64,000 nt of DNA from Bacillus sp. HSf4 (GTDB taxonomy: Bacteria; Bacillota; Bacilli; Bacillales; Bacillaceae). The stretch's first letter is position 1, and each line of letters opens with the position of its first letter. This document shows positions 34,693-41,595 of the stretch, in pieces. The notes under the pieces are model-generated. The model saw only the letters and a list, made by a program, of their open reading frames with translations, did not search any database and was not told the origin of the DNA. The stretch spans positions 2,964,001 to 3,028,000 of the forward strand of contig NZ_CP120679.1 of the NCBI RefSeq assembly GCF_029537375.1, given 5' to 3'. The position numbers and the translations under genes are program-made.

Positions 34693-34749
34693 CGTCTTCC
34701 TCGTGAAAGATGAAATGTTTTCAATTGATTTGTTCTTTTGTTTGAACTC

Positions 34750-34778
34750 ATATTACGCCCCTTTACAGGCAGTGTCAA
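34750..34778 (-). promoter_or_regulatory. SigA promoter of ilvE
   Basis: Minus strand TTGACA, 17-nt spacer, TAATAT; a near-perfect SigA promoter about 130 bp upstream of ilvE. Confidence 0.85.
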
Positions 34779-34964
34779 CCGTATTTTTTAAAATTATTAG
34801 ACAATTTAGATTAATCAATCTACTTGTATACGCTTACATTATTGATATAAAAGGAAACGTAAAAATAAAAAACAATTTTAACTTTTTTCTTTAATCTATA
34901 CACAATACACAATTCGAACAACGTTTCCTACGATTTTGTTATATTTTATGACACAAAAAATAAA

Positions 34965-34994
34965 CACCGACCTGTTTAATCGGTGAGATTTTTT
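34965..34994. terminator. Orphan two-way terminator
   Basis: CACCGA and TCGGTG form a stem with a 9-nt loop. T-runs follow on both strands (GATTTTTTAT plus, TTTATTTTTT minus), but no gene ends here on either strand. Confidence 0.6.
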
Positions 34995-35011
34995 ATCAAT
35001 CAAGAAGTACA

Positions 35012-35041
35012 AACTCCATTTTTGTAAATTGTCATAAAATG
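35012..35041 (+). promoter_or_regulatory. Possible SigK-type promoter
   Basis: AACT, 17-nt spacer, CATAAAATG on the plus strand, one base off the SigK -10 pattern CATANNNTA, upstream of the small gene at 35073. Confidence 0.3.
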
Positions 35042-35072
35042 TTAGAGAAATCAATATAAACGGGGGAATATG

Positions 35073-35330
35073 ATGACAACCTTCATTTCATACAATCCGT
35101 ATATTCGGATTCCAAGCTGGGATACCCGCCAGTATCCATATCCCGGGTATTTTGGATTTTCCCAGACATACGTGTATAACCCTTCCATGCATGCGGGCCA
35201 AACTGTGTTCTATCCGTTCGGCAACGTGTTGACCGGACCCATCCTCGGGGATTTCGGAATTGGTCATACCGGCGTTCCATTCATGGGAGCACACGGATTC
35301 ACCGGATCGTTCGGCGGTTACAGAATGTAA
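35073..35330 (+). CDS. Small Y/G/F/P-rich protein, possible spore coat protein
   Basis: 85 aa from the ATG at 35073, with GGGGG six bases upstream (an adjacent ATG at 35070 is also possible). Rich in Tyr, Gly, Phe and Pro, with repeated short patterns such as YPYPGYFGF and GDFGIGHTGVPF; no membrane segment, no cysteine. This composition is common in spore coat proteins. It occupies the neighbourhood where B. subtilis has ysnD (a coat protein), but I cannot claim homology. It is convergent with gdhA. Confidence 0.65.
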   Translation: MTTFISYNPYIRIPSWDTRQYPYPGYFGFSQTYVYNPSMHAGQTVFYPFGNVLTGPILGDFGIGHTGVPFMGAHGFTGSFGGYRM

Positions 35331-35331
35331 G

Positions 35332-35358
35332 GAGGGGAGCAGCAGGCTTCCCCTCTTT
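35332..35358 (+). terminator. Terminator-like hairpin after the small Y/G-rich gene
   Basis: GAGGGGA pairs with TCCCCTC around a 10-nt loop, followed by only three T residues; weak, and it abuts the gdhA stop. Confidence 0.5.
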
Positions 35359-36739
35359 AAACAACACCTTGAGCGATCATCGCATCTGCTACTTTGATAA
35401 ACCCCGCAATATTGCAGCCGTCGATCAGATTCCCGGCTCTGCCATATGCAGAAGCGCACTTTTTACTGCTTCGGTAAATGTCCGTCATGATGGCGTGCAG
35501 TCTGGCATCCGTTTCTTCTGCCGTCCAGCGCAATCGCGCGCTGTTTTGCGCCATCTCCAGCGCAGAAACGGCAACACCGCCGGCATTTGCCGCTTTGGCG
35601 GGAGCGAATAAAATGCCCGCATCTAAAAACCGCCGGACAGCATCTTGATCACAAGGCATGTTCGCCCCTTCACCGATGGCTTTAACACCATTCATGATCA
35701 ATGTTTCAGCTGCTTGTTCATCAATCTCATTTTGCGTTGCACAAGGAAGCGCGATATCGCACGGAACGGACCAGACACCTGAGCACCCCGGAACATAGCG
35801 TGCTTCAGGATGAGTTTTTACATATTCGCTGAGTCTTTTGTTCTCGCTTTCTTTAAGCCGTTTGACCGTATCGAGATGGATGCCGTTTTGATCATATACA
35901 TACCCGTCAGAATCGCTGCAGGCTACAACTTTGGCGCCGAATGCAGCCGCTTTTTCCATGGCATAGATCGCCACATTCCCAGATCCCGAGACGACGGCGG
36001 TGCTGCCTTTAAAGCTCATCCCTTGGTCTTTCAGCATGTCTTCTACGAAATAGACAAGCCCGTAGCCTGTCGCTTCTTTACGTATCAAACTTCCCCCGTA
36101 CTCAAGGCCTTTTCCTGTCAATACACCGGCATCATAACGGCTGCGGATTTTTTTATACTGTCCGAACATCCAGCCCACTTCTCTCGCCCCGACGCCAATA
36201 TCCCCAGCCGGGATGTCCGTGTCAGGGCCGATATATTTGTACAGTTCATTCATGAAGCTTTGTGTAAAGCTCATGATCTCTCGGTCTGACTTGCCCTTCG
36301 GATCAAAATCTGCCCCGCCTTTACCACCGCCGATCGGAAGTCCTGTCAGCGAATTTTTAAAAATCTGCTCAAAGCCTAAAAATTTGATGATGCTGGCGTT
36401 TACCGACGGGTGAAATCGGATCCCTCCTTTGTACGGACCGATGGCACTATTGAATTGAACACGGAATCCGCGGTTCACCCGGACAATACCCTGGTCATCC
36501 ACCCACGGAACCCTGAATACAATCATTCGCTCCGGCTCTGCGATCCGTTCCAAAATACGCTGCTCTATATACTTCGGATGCCTCGCGAGCACAGGGACGA
36601 GCGAATCAAATATTTCTTTTACCGCTTGAAGAAATTCGCTTTCATGACCATTTCGCTGTCGGACGGTTTCATAGGCTCTTGTCACATAATCTTTTGCCGC
36701 TTGCACATTGGTTTGTTCAGCTTTTTCAAGTACATGCAC
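35357..36739 (-). CDS. gdhA: GdhA, NADP-type glutamate dehydrogenase
   Basis: 460 aa, of the hexameric E. coli GdhA type that makes glutamate from 2-oxoglutarate and ammonia with NADPH. The substrate segment IGPYKGGIRFHPSVN, the catalytic-lysine segment GGGKGGADFDPKG, PAGDIGVG and the Rossmann VVSGSGNVA are all present and very close to E. coli. The only usable start is GTG at 36739, just after GAAAGG; spacing is poor and there is an in-frame stop three codons upstream. B. subtilis has only the catabolic RocG/GudB type and lacks this gene here, so it is a lineage-specific presence. Convergent with the small gene at 35073. Confidence 0.94.
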   Translation of the reverse strand: MHVLEKAEQTNVQAAKDYVTRAYETVRQRNGHESEFLQAVKEIFDSLVPVLARHPKYIEQRILERIAEPERMIVFRVPWVDDQGIVRVNRGFRVQFNSAIGPYKGGIRFHPSVNASIIKFLGFEQIFKNSLTGLPIGGGKGGADFDPKGKSDREIMSFTQSFMNELYKYIGPDTDIPAGDIGVGAREVGWMFGQYKKIRSRYDAGVLTGKGLEYGGSLIRKEATGYGLVYFVEDMLKDQGMSFKGSTAVVSGSGNVAIYAMEKAAAFGAKVVACSDSDGYVYDQNGIHLDTVKRLKESENKRLSEYVKTHPEARYVPGCSGVWSVPCDIALPCATQNEIDEQAAETLIMNGVKAIGEGANMPCDQDAVRRFLDAGILFAPAKAANAGGVAVSALEMAQNSARLRWTAEETDARLHAIMTDIYRSSKKCASAYGRAGNLIDGCNIAGFIKVADAMIAQGVV

Positions 36740-36803
36740 CTTTCTTCAGCCCCTTTTCTCAATCAATGTCTATCGTACATTGGAAGATTTTCTATCATGG
36801 TAA

Positions 36804-36833
36804 ATTTTACATCTGAGAAAGGCGTTTCTTCAA
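36804..36833 (-). promoter_or_regulatory. Possible SigA promoter of gdhA
   Basis: Minus strand TTGAAG, 18-nt spacer, TAAAAT, about 65 bp upstream of the GTG start. Confidence 0.45.
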
Positions 36834-37098
36834 TCTGGAAAACAGATGAAACCGTTGCTTTTATGAGATGTTTACCAGAAAGCGAAAATAAGCGGGTACT
36901 AAGCCTTGGCGGCACTCGCCTTCAAACAGGGGCGGAACGGACTATAACCGTGAAAATGCCGGCCGCATGTTTCATTTTTTCTGCAGTCTGTATGGTTGTT
37001 TTCTCCGGTCTGACGCCATTTTTCGTTGATTGACAGATGAATATGCATCCCGGTTTTACCCCGCAAAAAAATGATGATTTCAGCATATAAAATAAAAC
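36834..37098. other. Intergenic region upstream of gdhA
   Basis: About 260 bp without a convincing gene. A 49-codon minus-strand frame (ATG near 37048) is Cys/His-rich with a poor ribosome site, and I do not call it. No strong repeats or operator are recognised. Confidence 0.4.
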
Positions 37099-37129
37099 AC
37101 ATAGCTCCCCGTATTTCAGGGCAACACTA
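37099..37129 (+). promoter_or_regulatory. Possible forespore (SigF/SigG-like) promoter
   Basis: ACATA, 16-nt spacer, GGCAACACTA on the plus strand. The -10 matches GGNRANAHTR fully and the -35 differs from GYWTA at its first base. The inferred start lies about 15 nt before the downstream ATG. Confidence 0.4.
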
Positions 37130-37151
37130 TGATTAAAAACGGGGTGTTGTG

Positions 37152-37409
37152 ATGGATAAGAAATACGAAGATTTGTCAAATGTTGAGACGCAGCGAGAAT
37201 TCCTTGCAGCCGAGGAATTTCCCGAAGGGGCCTATGGAGCCGCGGCGGGCAAAAACGAGCCTGTTGAAAACAAAGAAACGCCATGGCGGGAAGGTCAGCA
37301 ATATTACAGCAATTTCACATATGAATTCAGAAATCTGCACCAAGGGCTGCCAAGGCAGTATCCGGGTGCACACCCAACTCATGACGAAGATGATCAAAAC
37401 GAGGAATAA
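37152..37409 (+). CDS. Small acidic protein of unknown function
   Basis: 85 aa from the ATG at 37152, with GGGGTG five bases upstream. Hydrophilic and acidic, with a Tyr/Pro-rich middle (EFPEGAYGAAAGK, TPWREGQQYYSNFTYE) and the tail RQYPGAHPTHDEDDQNEE; no membrane segment or cysteine. The protein has the look of a conserved small soluble Bacillus protein, but I do not recognise a family. A forespore-type promoter pattern lies at the right distance, suggesting expression during sporulation. It ends at a strong two-way terminator. Confidence 0.7.
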   Translation: MDKKYEDLSNVETQREFLAAEEFPEGAYGAAAGKNEPVENKETPWREGQQYYSNFTYEFRNLHQGLPRQYPGAHPTHDEDDQNEE

Positions 37410-37414
37410 TAATC

Positions 37415-37443
37415 AAAAAGAGCCGTTCTGCACGGCTCTTTTT
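37415..37443. terminator. Bidirectional terminator
   Basis: AAAAAGAGCCGT pairs with ACGGCTCTTTTT around TTCTG; it has T-runs on both strands and serves the convergent genes at 37152 and 37967. Confidence 0.92.
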
Positions 37444-37448
37444 CAATA

Positions 37449-37967
37449 TTATTGAAGCGGTTGTTGGAAATTTTGATTTTGGTTTTGCTGCTGCTGGTTT
37501 TGCTGACCTTGTTGGCCTTGCTGTCCCTGCTGTCCTTGTTGCCCTTGCTGGTTAAAGGACTGCTGCGCCTGTTGCAGCGCTTGGCTCATTTGGTTCATCG
37601 CCTGATTTGTCTGGATGCCTTGGAGGGCTTGATTTAGCTGTTGGACAGCCTGCTGAATGCTTTGTTGAATCTGCTGATCCGTTTGCTGCATTTGCTGCTG
37701 AGATTGAGAGCTGAATTGCTGGATTTGCTGCTTTAATTGATTGATTCCCTGACTTAATTGAGAGCTCTGCTGGCCGCTTTGACCTTGCTGCTGTGAACCC
37801 ATTTGAGAAACGGTTTGTTCCAGCTGGGCAAGCTGCTGCTGAATGTTCCCGAATTCTTGGGCGAATTCGGCATCCGTGATATTGGCCCCAAGCAGCTGTT
37901 CATGCTTTTGTTTTTGTTGTTGTTGTTTTTGCTTTTGCTGCTGCTGATTTTGCTGTTGTTTAGTCAT
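37449..37967 (-). CDS. Glutamine-rich low-complexity protein
   Basis: 172 aa, of which 79 (46%) are glutamine by my count. N-terminal Q/K runs (residues 4-22) precede a short ordinary stretch (about 23-42, LLGANITDAEFAQEFG); Q-rich heptad-like sequence follows (about 43-135, probable coiled coil) and then five tandem GQQ triplets near 140-156. An excellent ribosome site (AAGGAGG seven bases before the ATG) argues that it is really translated. No signal peptide or membrane segment. Function is unknown; Q-rich low-complexity proteins in spore formers include gamma-type SASP and coat proteins, but I see no SASP signature. Confidence 0.75.
   Translation of the reverse strand: MTKQQQNQQQQKQKQQQQKQKHEQLLGANITDAEFAQEFGNIQQQLAQLEQTVSQMGSQQQGQSGQQSSQLSQGINQLKQQIQQFSSQSQQQMQQTDQQIQQSIQQAVQQLNQALQGIQTNQAMNQMSQALQQAQQSFNQQGQQGQQGQQGQQGQQNQQQQNQNQNFQQPLQ
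37496..37558. repeat. Trinucleotide/nonanucleotide repeat encoding GQQ units
   Basis: Imperfect tandem 9-mers of the type ccttgctgt/ccttgttgg on the plus strand encode repeated Gly-Gln-Gln near the C-terminus of the Q-rich protein; likely to vary in copy number between strains. Confidence 0.65.
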
Positions 37968-38061
37968 ACAACATCCTCCTTAAAGTTGATCACATCCTTT
38001 ATCTTTGTCAATCTTGCCGAAAAAATGAAAGGGAATTTTTAGGATGTTGTTTTTTTGCAAA

Positions 38062-38100
38062 ACAAAAGCCTCAAACTCTTGTATATCAAGGTTTGAGGCT
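38062..38100 (-). terminator. tRNA-Arg terminator
   Basis: AGCCTCAAAC-c-TTG pairs with CAA-ga-GTTTGAGGCT and is followed by TTTGTTTT on the minus strand, 13 nt past the tRNA 3' end. Confidence 0.85.
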
Positions 38101-38112
38101 TTCTTATGATGA

Positions 38113-38186
<74 letters not shown>

Positions 38187-38212
38187 ACATTGAACTATCA
38201 GCGACAAGATTT

Positions 38213-38241
38213 ATTATATTCGCATTGTACCAGAAAGTCAA
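38213..38241 (-). promoter_or_regulatory. SigA promoter of tRNA-Arg
   Basis: Minus strand TTGACT, 17-nt spacer, TATAAT, about 20 bp upstream of the tRNA. Confidence 0.85.
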
Positions 38242-38261
38242 CAACTTTTTAGAATTTTTTT

Positions 38262-38296
38262 CATCATGAGGAAGAAAAAAATTCTTCCTCATGATG
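38262..38296. repeat. Perfect 15-bp inverted repeat at the ysnB stop codon
   Basis: CATCATGAGGAAGAA (38262-38276) and TTCTTCCTCATGATG (38282-38296) around five A residues. The ysnB TGA lies inside. On the minus strand the T-run is in the loop and the stem is followed by A residues, so it is not a classical terminator. Confidence 0.75.
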
Positions 38297-38810
38297 GCGT
38301 CTGAAGTTGGACATGGTTTGCCAAGCTTTCAATTTCCCGTCCGTTTGTATCGTAAAAACGGACGGACACATCGTCTTTGTCAATGCTTAGTATAGCATAA
38401 GTTTTGTCTTTCCGCACCCGCGGAAGGCGGATGCTGCCGGGGTTGATCAAGAGTTTGCCGTCCATCAGCTCACTTCCCGCGATATGGGAATGACCGAAGC
38501 AGATGATATCGGCGCCGAGCTCGGCGGCTCTATAGTAAACGTTTAACAGCGACTCTTTAATGCCATACAAGTGTCCGTGTGTGAAAAAGAGCTTGTGTGA
38601 GCCGATCGGGACGACGATTTCATCTTTAAAATCCCCGTAGAAATCGCAGTTCCCTTTTACCGTCAAGTAAGAGGCAAGGGCCGGGTGGGAAAAATCCAGC
38701 TCGGAATCTCCGCAGTGAATGCTGAGATCCACATCATTCTCATGCCGTTCTGCGATCGTTTGCAGCTCATTTTCAAGGCCGTGGCTGTCGCTGACAATCA
38801 ACACCTTCAT
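38289..38810 (-). CDS. ysnB: YsnB, metallophosphoesterase (YfcE/MJ0936 family)
   Basis: 173-aa calcineurin-like phosphoesterase. Motifs in order: SDSHG (residues 7-11), HCGDSE, KGNCDF and FTHGHLYG, with a further CFGHSH. These are the metal ligands of YfcE-type phosphodiesterases; the physiological substrate is not known. The ATG overlaps the rdgB stop (ATGA), so it is coupled to rdgB in the rph-rdgB-ysnB group. Confidence 0.92.
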   Translation of the reverse strand: MKVLIVSDSHGLENELQTIAERHENDVDLSIHCGDSELDFSHPALASYLTVKGNCDFYGDFKDEIVVPIGSHKLFFTHGHLYGIKESLLNVYYRAAELGADIICFGHSHIAGSELMDGKLLINPGSIRLPRVRKDKTYAILSIDKDDVSVRFYDTNGREIESLANHVQLQTPS

Positions 38811-39406
38811 TCCGGCTCCCCCTCATCCAATAAAGCGGTCAGCTTTTTCAGCGCATCCGCCCTGTGGCTGATTTTATTTTTTTCTTCGCTTGAAAGCTCG
38901 GCCATCGTTTGATCTTTATCCTTGACGAGAAAAATCGGATCGTAGCCAAAGCCGTTGGTGCCGCGGGGCTCTTCGGTAATGTATCCTTCCACTGAGCCTT
39001 CAACCGTTTTCGTTTCCTCTCCGGGAACACATAGGGCAAGCGCACACCTGAACCTTGCCGAACGGTCTTCCTTTTCCACTCCTTCAAGCTCATTCAAAAC
39101 CTTTTTTAAATTGGCGAGGTCGTTTTTCTCTTCACCGGCATAACGCGCGGAATAAACGCCCGGACTCCCGCCGAGAAAATCGACTGAAAGACCTGAATCA
39201 TCCGCAATGATCATTTTGCCGGTCTCTTTAGAGATGGTTTCCGCTTTAATGATGGCGTTTTCTTCAAATGTTTGTCCGGTCTCTTCGATTTCGTCCGTAT
39301 AGCCGATATCCAATAATGATTTGACATCGTAGTCTCTCGGTTCGAGCATCTCTTTGAATTCCCTGACTTTCCCTTCGTTTTTTGTGGCAATGATGACTTC
39401 CTTCAT
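38807..39406 (-). CDS. rdgB: RdgB/YsnA, dITP/XTP pyrophosphatase
   Basis: Removes non-canonical purine nucleotides (dITP, XTP) from the pool. It begins MKEVIIATKNEGKVREFKE, the HAM1 family signature (T-x-N-x-x-K), with SGLSVDFLGGSPGVYSARYAG and TNGFGYDPIF further on. 199 aa. Known as ysnA in B. subtilis. It follows rph and overlaps ysnB. Confidence 0.95.
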   Translation of the reverse strand: MKEVIIATKNEGKVREFKEMLEPRDYDVKSLLDIGYTDEIEETGQTFEENAIIKAETISKETGKMIIADDSGLSVDFLGGSPGVYSARYAGEEKNDLANLKKVLNELEGVEKEDRSARFRCALALCVPGEETKTVEGSVEGYITEEPRGTNGFGYDPIFLVKDKDQTMAELSSEEKNKISHRADALKKLTALLDEGEPE

Positions 39407-39427
39407 TCATATCAAGCCTTTCTCAAG

Positions 39428-40168
39428 TTATTGTTGAATGGACGCCGCAATATCTCCGAGCACTTCTTTTTGTTTGTCGATGAGTTCTTTGATTCCTTTT
39501 TCGGCAAGCTCCAAAAGCCCGTCCAGTTCGTTTCTGGAAAACGTCGCTTCCTCCCCTGTTCCCTGCAGTTCGACAAAGCGGCCGTCGCCTGTCATGACGA
39601 CATTCATATCGACCTCTGCACTTGAATCTTCCTGATAGTTCAAATCCAGAATGAGTCCGTGTTCCTGATCAATTCCTACAGATGTGGCGGCCAGAAAATC
39701 CGTGATCGGCATCTCTTTGATTGAGCCGTCTTCTACAAGCCGTCCGACGGCCAAGGCCATCGCCGTAAAGGCTCCGGTGATCGATGCCGTCCTTGTGCCG
39801 CCGTCCGCCTGAATGACATCACAGTCGATCCAGATGGTCCGCTCACCCAGCTTCTCCAAATCAATGACTGCACGCAGGGCTCGGCCGATCAGCCTTTGGA
39901 TCTCCATCGTCCGGCCGGACACTTTTCCTTTTGACGATTCCCTGATCGTCCTTTGATTCGTCGCACGGGGCAGCATGCTGTATTCCGCCGTCACCCAGCC
40001 TTTTCCTTCCCCTCTTAAAAAGGGCGGGACGCGGTCTTCTACAGAAGCGTTGCATATGACCTTTGTATCGCCGACTGTGATCAGGACCGATCCTTCGGGA
40101 TGCGTGATAAAGTCAAGCTCCATCGACATGGGTCTCAGTTCATTGTTCTCTCTTCCATCGTATCTCAT
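39428..40168 (-). CDS. rph: Rph, ribonuclease PH
   Basis: Phosphorolytic 3' exoribonuclease that trims tRNA 3' ends. The N-terminal RNase PH fold begins with [28 protein letters not shown] and [21 protein letters not shown] are family signatures. 246 aa, normal length. The ATG has GGAGGT upstream. Its neighbours gerM and rdgB match B. subtilis. Confidence 0.97.
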   Translation of the reverse strand: MRYDGRENNELRPMSMELDFITHPEGSVLITVGDTKVICNASVEDRVPPFLRGEGKGWVTAEYSMLPRATNQRTIRESSKGKVSGRTMEIQRLIGRALRAVIDLEKLGERTIWIDCDVIQADGGTRTASITGAFTAMALAVGRLVEDGSIKEMPITDFLAATSVGIDQEHGLILDLNYQEDSSAEVDMNVVMTGDGRFVELQGTGEEATFSRNELDGLLELAEKGIKELIDKQKEVLGDIAASIQQ

Positions 40169-40243
40169 GTTTTACCTCCGATTATATGTACATAAACATT
40201 CCCAATCATTCCGCTTTACACACATGTATTTGAAAAGCTGAAT

Positions 40244-40280
40244 AAAGAAAGAGGCAGCTTTATACGCTCACCTCTTTTTA
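40244..40280 (-). terminator. gerM terminator
   Basis: AAAGAGG...CCTCTTT with inner AGC/GCT pairing on the minus strand, followed by CTTTATTC; a weak T-run. Confidence 0.55.
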
Positions 40281-40303
40281 TATAGTATATCAAAAACCTG
40301 CGG

Positions 40304-41413
40304 TTAAAAACTACCTGTGTTCACCCGGCTCGGCCTTGTGACAGGCTTGGAAAGCTTTTCGCCTTTTTCATTCACAAGCTCGGCTTTGCCATTTACCGTG
40401 ACGGAAACGCTCTTAATATCCGGAAGTTCGGTCAATGTCAAAACGATGCTGTTTAAAACCTCGTCTGAAATCACTTTCTTTTCGCCGTCTGCACTGCCGT
40501 AAATGGCTTCATTAAAGTCGAGGGTGACATGACCGTCTTCAATTTTCGGCTTGCTTTCAAGTTTTACGTTTCCTTGGAAATCCGACAGCAGCCCGCTTTT
40601 GAGGCTTGGGCCAACCGTCAATTCTTTAATCGCCGCCGTCACCGGATCGCTTTCTGTGCCTGATGTGCGCTTTGTCACCGGTACATAATACTCACCTTCA
40701 TCCGACTCCGCCAAATAATAAACGGTCACAGGTTCTGTCGCCGTTATATCGGTCACTCCGGCTGTCTCGATGTTAATACCGTCTTTACGGCTGAGCTCTT
40801 CTGAAAGCGGTGTGCCGTTGACAGGCATTTCTTTTAAATCATGGCCGTTCATGCGGATTTTCACTTTATCAATCGAGTTGAACTGGGTCAGTGTCCATGT
40901 GATCGCCTGAACGATTTTTTGTTCATCTTCGGCCTTATAGTTTTTAAATTCATTCGAGAAATCGGCGATCGCTGTCCCGTCTTCTTTAATATCGACATTG
41001 ACGGCTGTGTCCGCCGGAAGCACGGCTCTGAATCCATTCGGCAGTATGTTTGAGACCGGGCCTCCTTCAACAAGGTATTCGAGCGCTTGTTTGGCCGTTC
41101 CCTCCTTTTTTGGAAGCGGCAGCGTCTGGGCTGTCACATAACCGTTTTTATCTATCAGATAAAGCTCTCTCATGACTGTATCACTATTTTCTGCAGCTTT
41201 ATGATCACCGGTCGTTTTGTCTTCTTTGTCCTCTTTCTTGTCTTCCATCTTATCCGTTTGGTCTTGATTCTTCTCCTCTTTTACATATGTGATATCCTGC
41301 GGCGGATCTATTTCCTCTGAGGCCTGATCTGACTGAAATAATCCGCACCCGGAAAGAAGCAGCGCGGAAGCTGTGACTGTGACCGCGATTCCTTTCATTC
41401 CTTTTTTCAGCAT
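40304..41413 (-). CDS. gerM: GerM, spore germination/sporulation lipoprotein
   Basis: 369-aa lipoprotein: signal peptide with lipobox ASALLLSGC (cysteine near residue 23), an acidic linker rich in K/E/D (about 35-70), then two GERMN domains (about residues 80-215 and 225-360). In B. subtilis GerM helps stabilise the SpoIIIAH-SpoIIQ engulfment complex. AGGAGGG lies six bases upstream of the ATG. A weak SigE-like pattern is present upstream, as expected for mother-cell expression. Confidence 0.95.
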   Translation of the reverse strand: MLKKGMKGIAVTVTASALLLSGCGLFQSDQASEEIDPPQDITYVKEEKNQDQTDKMEDKKEDKEDKTTGDHKAAENSDTVMRELYLIDKNGYVTAQTLPLPKKEGTAKQALEYLVEGGPVSNILPNGFRAVLPADTAVNVDIKEDGTAIADFSNEFKNYKAEDEQKIVQAITWTLTQFNSIDKVKIRMNGHDLKEMPVNGTPLSEELSRKDGINIETAGVTDITATEPVTVYYLAESDEGEYYVPVTKRTSGTESDPVTAAIKELTVGPSLKSGLLSDFQGNVKLESKPKIEDGHVTLDFNEAIYGSADGEKKVISDEVLNSIVLTLTELPDIKSVSVTVNGKAELVNEKGEKLSKPVTRPSRVNTGSF

Positions 41414-41444
41414 ACTTTTCCCTCCTAAGGCAGTTTGTACTATT

Positions 41445-41480
41445 ATGTATACGAGCCCATTTGTGAATTAGACCGTTTTT
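41445..41480 (-). promoter_or_regulatory. Possible SigE promoter of gerM
   Basis: Minus strand TCTAATT, about 13-nt spacer, GTATACAT upstream of gerM; resembles the SigE pattern with mismatches. Confidence 0.35.
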
Positions 41481-41566
41481 TAAAAATTCGTTTTCATGTA
41501 TGAAAGCTTGCTTTAAAAAAGAAAAACCTCTTCTTTTTCAGAACAGGTCTGCTTTAGGGAGAAGAT

Positions 41567-41595
41567 GCAAAAAAGCTGCCGTTTGCGGCAGCTTT
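41567..41595 (-). terminator. racE terminator
   Basis: AAAGCTGCCG pairs with CGGCAGCTTTTTT on the minus strand, at the racE stop codon. Confidence 0.9.

Larger units (their letters stand above)
34779..35069. other. AT-rich intergenic region with inverted repeats and possible small plus-strand transcript
   Basis: No convincing gene. Seen: an inverted repeat TAGATT-aatc-AATCTA (34807-34822); a SigA-like pair on the plus strand (TTGTAT, 16 nt, TATAAA, about 34825-34852); a 9-bp inverted repeat AGGAAACGT (34852-34860) with ACGTTTCCT (34921-34929); and a terminator at 34965-34994. Together these could be a short non-coding RNA of about 130 nt, or operators for ilvE. This is inference from sequence only. 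Confidence 0.4.

Noticed and set aside
34650..34724. 24-codon TTG leader peptide ending FLLV before ilvE
   Set aside because: No ribosome site, and the Leu/Val codons come after rather than before the hairpin, unlike classical attenuation.
34703..34894. 63-codon plus-strand frame in the ilvE upstream region
   Set aside because: AT-rich, no ribosome site, and it runs over the ilvE promoter.
36899..37102. Minus-strand frame of about 49-67 codons upstream of gdhA
   Set aside because: Cys/His-rich composition unlike known proteins, poor ribosome site, and no promoter.
37496..37558. Tandem repeats as a CRISPR or mobile-element signal
   Set aside because: The repeats are codon-phased 9-mers within the Q-rich coding sequence, with no spacers.
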